Assembly (NCBI GenBank): GCA_023212695.1
Contig: JALCCG010000040.1
Location: 47,547 to 111,546 of the forward strand
DNA length: 64,000 nucleotides
Reading direction: 5' to 3'
From: Sporisorium sorghi
Lineage: Eukaryota > Basidiomycota > Ustilaginomycetes > Ustilaginales > Ustilaginaceae
The position numbers and the translations under genes are program-made. Of this stretch, positions 60,744-64,000 are shown piece after piece. Position 1 is the stretch's first letter. The number at the start of each line of letters is the position of its first letter. The notes beneath the pieces were generated by a model. The model was given only the letters and a program-made list of their open reading frames with translations, had not been told where the DNA came from and searched no databases.

Positions 60744-61584
60744 GGCTGCAGGGTTGAAATCTCAGTGGCGCCTTGGCGATGCCCACCTTGGGCTGCGGCG
60801 TGCTCTCAAACCCACACGTCTGTCCCCACGTCGGTACCACCGCTTGGGTGGGGTGGGGTGCGAACGAGATGAATGCGTGTTGATGAAAAGCGTGTGAACA
60901 GTGAAGCGACCTTTTGGTTGCCGCGGTTTAGAGCAACACACAGCTCGCCGACGTCGGTGACTAAGAGGAGCGAGATGAAGAGGGACAGAGCTGCTGCGGT
61001 GAGAGCAGACCCCTGCAGCAGTTGGGATGCAAGGTCGAGCTGGTGGAGGTAAAAAGGTGCTGCTGAAGCTGGTCAAGAACGAAAAGGAAGAGAAAAGATC
61101 AAGGTGAGGTGGTTGGGAACGTCTCTGGAAGAGAAGGGGAAGCTGGTGATGTCAAGGGAAGGGTGCACAGCGTCTTCTTATGAAAGGGAGTGGAAAGACT
61201 TTATTCTTGACTCAAGAGCGGTTGATCTTCCAAGGGTGCGTGAGAAGCCGATGTGCTGCTCACAAACCTCTGCATGAAAGTAGGCATGAGTAAGCACGCG
61301 AGACAGCAAAGCAAGCGCAGCGGCTACGACAAACGACCACGACAACGGGAAAGCAAGGCAACAAAGTTGACCGGACTCGAAGACTAGTTAACACTCGAGT
61401 TTGGGTCCGGTGGTCATGTTTGACAGATCGGCAGCAACGAAAAAGAAGAACGCTTCCAACGAAACTCAAAACTGTGCTTTGCAACTCCGATCTGGTCGGT
61501 CTCTTGTCCAGCAGCATCGTCGAGCCGGATTGCATGAACACACACACACACGTTGCGAACTCGAAACCGTCACGAGCAATCAAG

Positions 61585-61620
61585 CAAGCATGCTCGCAAG
61601 CATGCTCGCAAGCATGCTCG
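61585..61620. repeat. 12-bp tandem repeat CAAGCATGCTCG, three copies
   Basis: Three perfect copies plus a partial fourth (CAAGC). Each unit contains the 8-bp palindrome AGCATGCT. Confidence 0.95.
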
Positions 61621-63937
61621 CAAGCTTCAACGCCGAATCACGATACGGCGTCACTCTTGAAGTATGAGCAAAACTCGCAAGCTACTGTAGACAGACAGAG
61701 CGCGCCATGACAGCTGCTGCTGCTACACTTACTAGCTCGGAACGAGTTAGCATCTAGCCTAGTAAGCTGCCGAACGGAAGGCTGGGAAAACTGTCGGAAA
61801 AAAAACGATTACCTTTTTGTACGTAAAGGCGCGGCTGCTCTTTTCGTGAGATTCTCAGGGGCAGAAGAAAGCGCTTTGGGCTCGTGATTGGGACATGACT
61901 TCGGCAGCATCTCTATCTACCACTTAGTCTGTGTCTCATGTCGTGCACAAGGCTTTCGAAGCTAGCGGGTCCTGCTCTCTCTCTCTCTGCTTGTCGTTCA
62001 CTGAATAGCACCGCCATGTCACACAAGAGCTATCTATCTAGAAATTTCCAAGAGCTTCGTCATTCACACAATCGTGCCGTTTGAGCACAAAGGAGAACGA
62101 TGGCGTGGGACAACTTCTTGCCGGCTGACGAAATCGTGGCCGCCGCCAAGCGTCCCGAGCTCGGCCATCAACCCATGCGCTGGAAACGATCTTCGTGGCT
62201 TTGAAAGCTTGCTGCCCTTTGTGCTAGGTACCCGACGACGAGAGTTTGAGGTTGGGCGTTTGCAACTCTGCTTCGGCCATAACTTATTAAAGGACAAAAA
62301 GATGTACGCTGGAAAGCCCCTTTCTATAAAGTCGCCGTGAATTTTTGATGACCGAGCGATATGAAGCACAGCCATCTTCTCCTTTTGCACGCGAGAAGCA
62401 GCAGCGAGTGACACCATTCGGGAAAGGGAGAGAGGGCTGATGGATCGGCTCATGAAGGTTCATGCTGATCGACGTGACAGTGAGTGATGGCTATTGCGCC
62501 ACCCCAAGACACTGACAAGTCGCTTGTGCTTGCCGCCGTAAAGACTCGCCTAACAGAGAGAAAGACAGACCGAGGGAATACATACATAGATGCTCGCGAA
62601 GGCTGTGGCAGTCGTTGGTCCTTTTCATGCCTTGTTTTTCTTGGTGGTCGGCGCGGCGTCTTGGGAGAGAGAGAGAGTTTTTGAATTTTCATTCGAGGTT
62701 TGCCGCGCGGCCCGAAAAGTCGCCTAACTTACAGCTTTTCTTGCAGATCGTTTCAACGTCCGCTTTGCTTTTTGCCACTCACTCACTTGGCCGGATCGGA
62801 CCCGTAAAAGAGTGTGAGCACGTTTTCGTTTCCTCGCTGTCGTCAAGGATGCGAGGGACCAAGCTCTGATCACGACAAGCCTTTTATCGACGTGCGCGTG
62901 GTATCGCGCAGAGAGAAGCAGTCTTGCAAAGGATCGGAACGTCGACGAATTGCAACCGCAAAGCGAACAACGCGTCTCGCTTTCGAGTGATGAGTGAACG
63001 CGACTAGCGAAAAAGCCGCTCGTCTACTGATCGACTCTACTAGTGGCAAACGTAGGACGCTCTTCGGCGTCGCAAGTGTGTCTCTGAACGTCAAGAGGGA
63101 AAGAAACAGTCGGTCAACCCGCTTGATCAGCCCCTGCAGAGACTCGACTCGCATAGATTTCGACCACAGCACCGGATTCCGAGTGTAAGGGTAGCGAGCC
63201 TGCCCTCTTCACCCTCAGACCCTGCCGCAAATTGCCACCGCTAGCTTCTTCGACCAATGACATTAGCGGAAACCAGACCTCGCTCGCCTCCGTTCTAAGC
63301 GAGGCGTCTAACACTGCACGTCACAGACACGTCCAGACCTCGCTCCTCGGCTTTGCAGAAGCCTCAGTGCCAAGTCACTGGTCAGTAAGTAAGCTCTCGA
63401 GTCAAGAGTCGACTGACTCAGGCGTAGACACTCATCCGAGGCGATCGTCAAAGCAATTCAGGAGTGGCGAAGTCCACGAGACCTTCCATCTCTTGGCCTG
63501 TCGATCCATCTTTCCCCGCGTCTACGTCTTCAATTGAAGCTTCAGTTCAGGCTAGTATGGACTAGGGTTGGCCGCTGTCTCACATGATGCGATGGCGGCT
63601 ATCTTAGTCTCTCAGGATGATGAGAAGGATGCACAAGCTGAAGCAACTTCTTGGAGGTTCTTGGAAGGTGAAATTTTCGAGCGTGTCAGGTCGATGTTGA
63701 AAATTTGCCGGCCGACTGGTGGTAGAAGTCGGCGCGTGAAGAAGACGAGTTTGACGCGTAAATGGATCTGGACGCGACCTTTTGCGCGTTCGCGTAAATT
63801 GCACTTTGTGATGGTTCTTCGTCGTGAACGCGCGGCGCTGTTTGTTGCTCAGTGTTTTTCTCATCTCTTGACTGAGACGAGACGCAGCGAGCAGAAAGAA
63901 GCAGGTGAGAGAGAGAGAGAGAGAGAGAGAAAGGGCT

Positions 63938-63939
<2 letters not shown>

Positions 63940-63987
<48 letters not shown>
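63940..63987. repeat. Homopolymer T run, 48 bases
   Basis: Uninterrupted T run near the window end, preceded by a (GA)n tract at 63908-63932. Confidence 0.95.
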
Positions 63988-63988
<1 letters not shown>

Positions 63989-64000
63989 TTTGGTGTGCCT

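Larger units (their letters stand above)
60744..64000. other. 3.2 kb without a convincing gene, ending in a long T run
   Basis: Contains a 12-bp tandem repeat, a (GA)n tract at 63908-63932 and a 48-T run. A 34-codon frame at 62100-62204 (+) has gene-like composition (MAWDNFLPADEIVAAAKRPE...) and could be a gene remnant or small exon; the opposing 129-codon frame (62064-62453 -) has an ATG but poorer composition. Neither is called. No telomere-type repeat is seen. Confidence 0.55.

Noticed and set aside
63940..64000. Telomere or chromosome end at the right border
   Set aside because: The T run lacks any TTAGGG-type repeat; it is a homopolymer like others in the window.

Overview
The window looks like nuclear DNA of a smut fungus (Ustilaginales, Basidiomycota; Ustilago/Sporisorium/Pseudozyma type). 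The evidence is long GC-rich open frames with few or no introns, short introns with GTRAGT donors and CTNAC-like branch sites, CAG/CAA-encoded glutamine runs, pyrimidine-rich leaders, and an APSES regulator of the StuA/Ust1 type. I call 20 protein genes. I see no rRNA, tRNA, CRISPR, plasmid or recognisable transposon sequence. Two N-runs (16088-16184 and 26889-26987) are assembly gaps inside dinucleotide repeats.

Layout. 1-9.5 kb: the 3' part of a probable Rxt2-type Sin3/Rpd3L subunit, a 4.5 kb non-coding stretch ending in a pyrimidine-rich leader without ATG, and the APSES factor ust1. 8.7-9.3 kb: repeat-rich DNA between the converging ust1 and bck1 genes. 9.5-19.1 kb: the cell-wall-integrity MAPKKK Bck1 and a paxillin-like LIM protein. 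20.7-25.7 kb: Met22/Hal2 nucleotidase with a possible mitochondrial leader, diverging from a two-finger C2H2 factor. 27.9-33.5 kb: dicarboxylate carrier, a tiny Tom6-like protein with one intron, an NTF2-like membrane protein with one intron, and a small unknown gene. 33.5-39.4 kb: Vps3 (CORVET) and Vps4 (ESCRT AAA ATPase), head to head. 39.8-47.3 kb: Mtr10-type importin, Ysc84-type SYLF-SH3 protein, succinyl-CoA ligase alpha. 48.1-52.3 kb: Utp5/WDR43 and the Pho85/Cdk5 kinase, head to head. 53.1-60.7 kb: a large protein of unknown function, Cut8/Sts1, a small hydrophilic protein with one intron, and an unknown Ser-rich protein. 60.7-64 kb: no convincing gene, ending in a 48-T run.

The genes are mostly housekeeping or regulatory and do not form one pathway. 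The clearest functional pairing is the shared Vps3/Vps4 promoter region, since both act on endosomes. Several leaders are free of upstream ATGs over long distances, which supports the chosen start codons and marks probable 5' UTRs. Several open frames reach upstream only through non-ATG starts; I moved those starts to the first credible ATG. I found no clear new biological system. The best leads are the 8-bp TCACACCG-type array, the ATG-free ust1 leader, the two-start MET22 gene, the stop-free VPS4 intron and the unknown genes at 32.8, 53.1, 58.1 and 59.2 kb.
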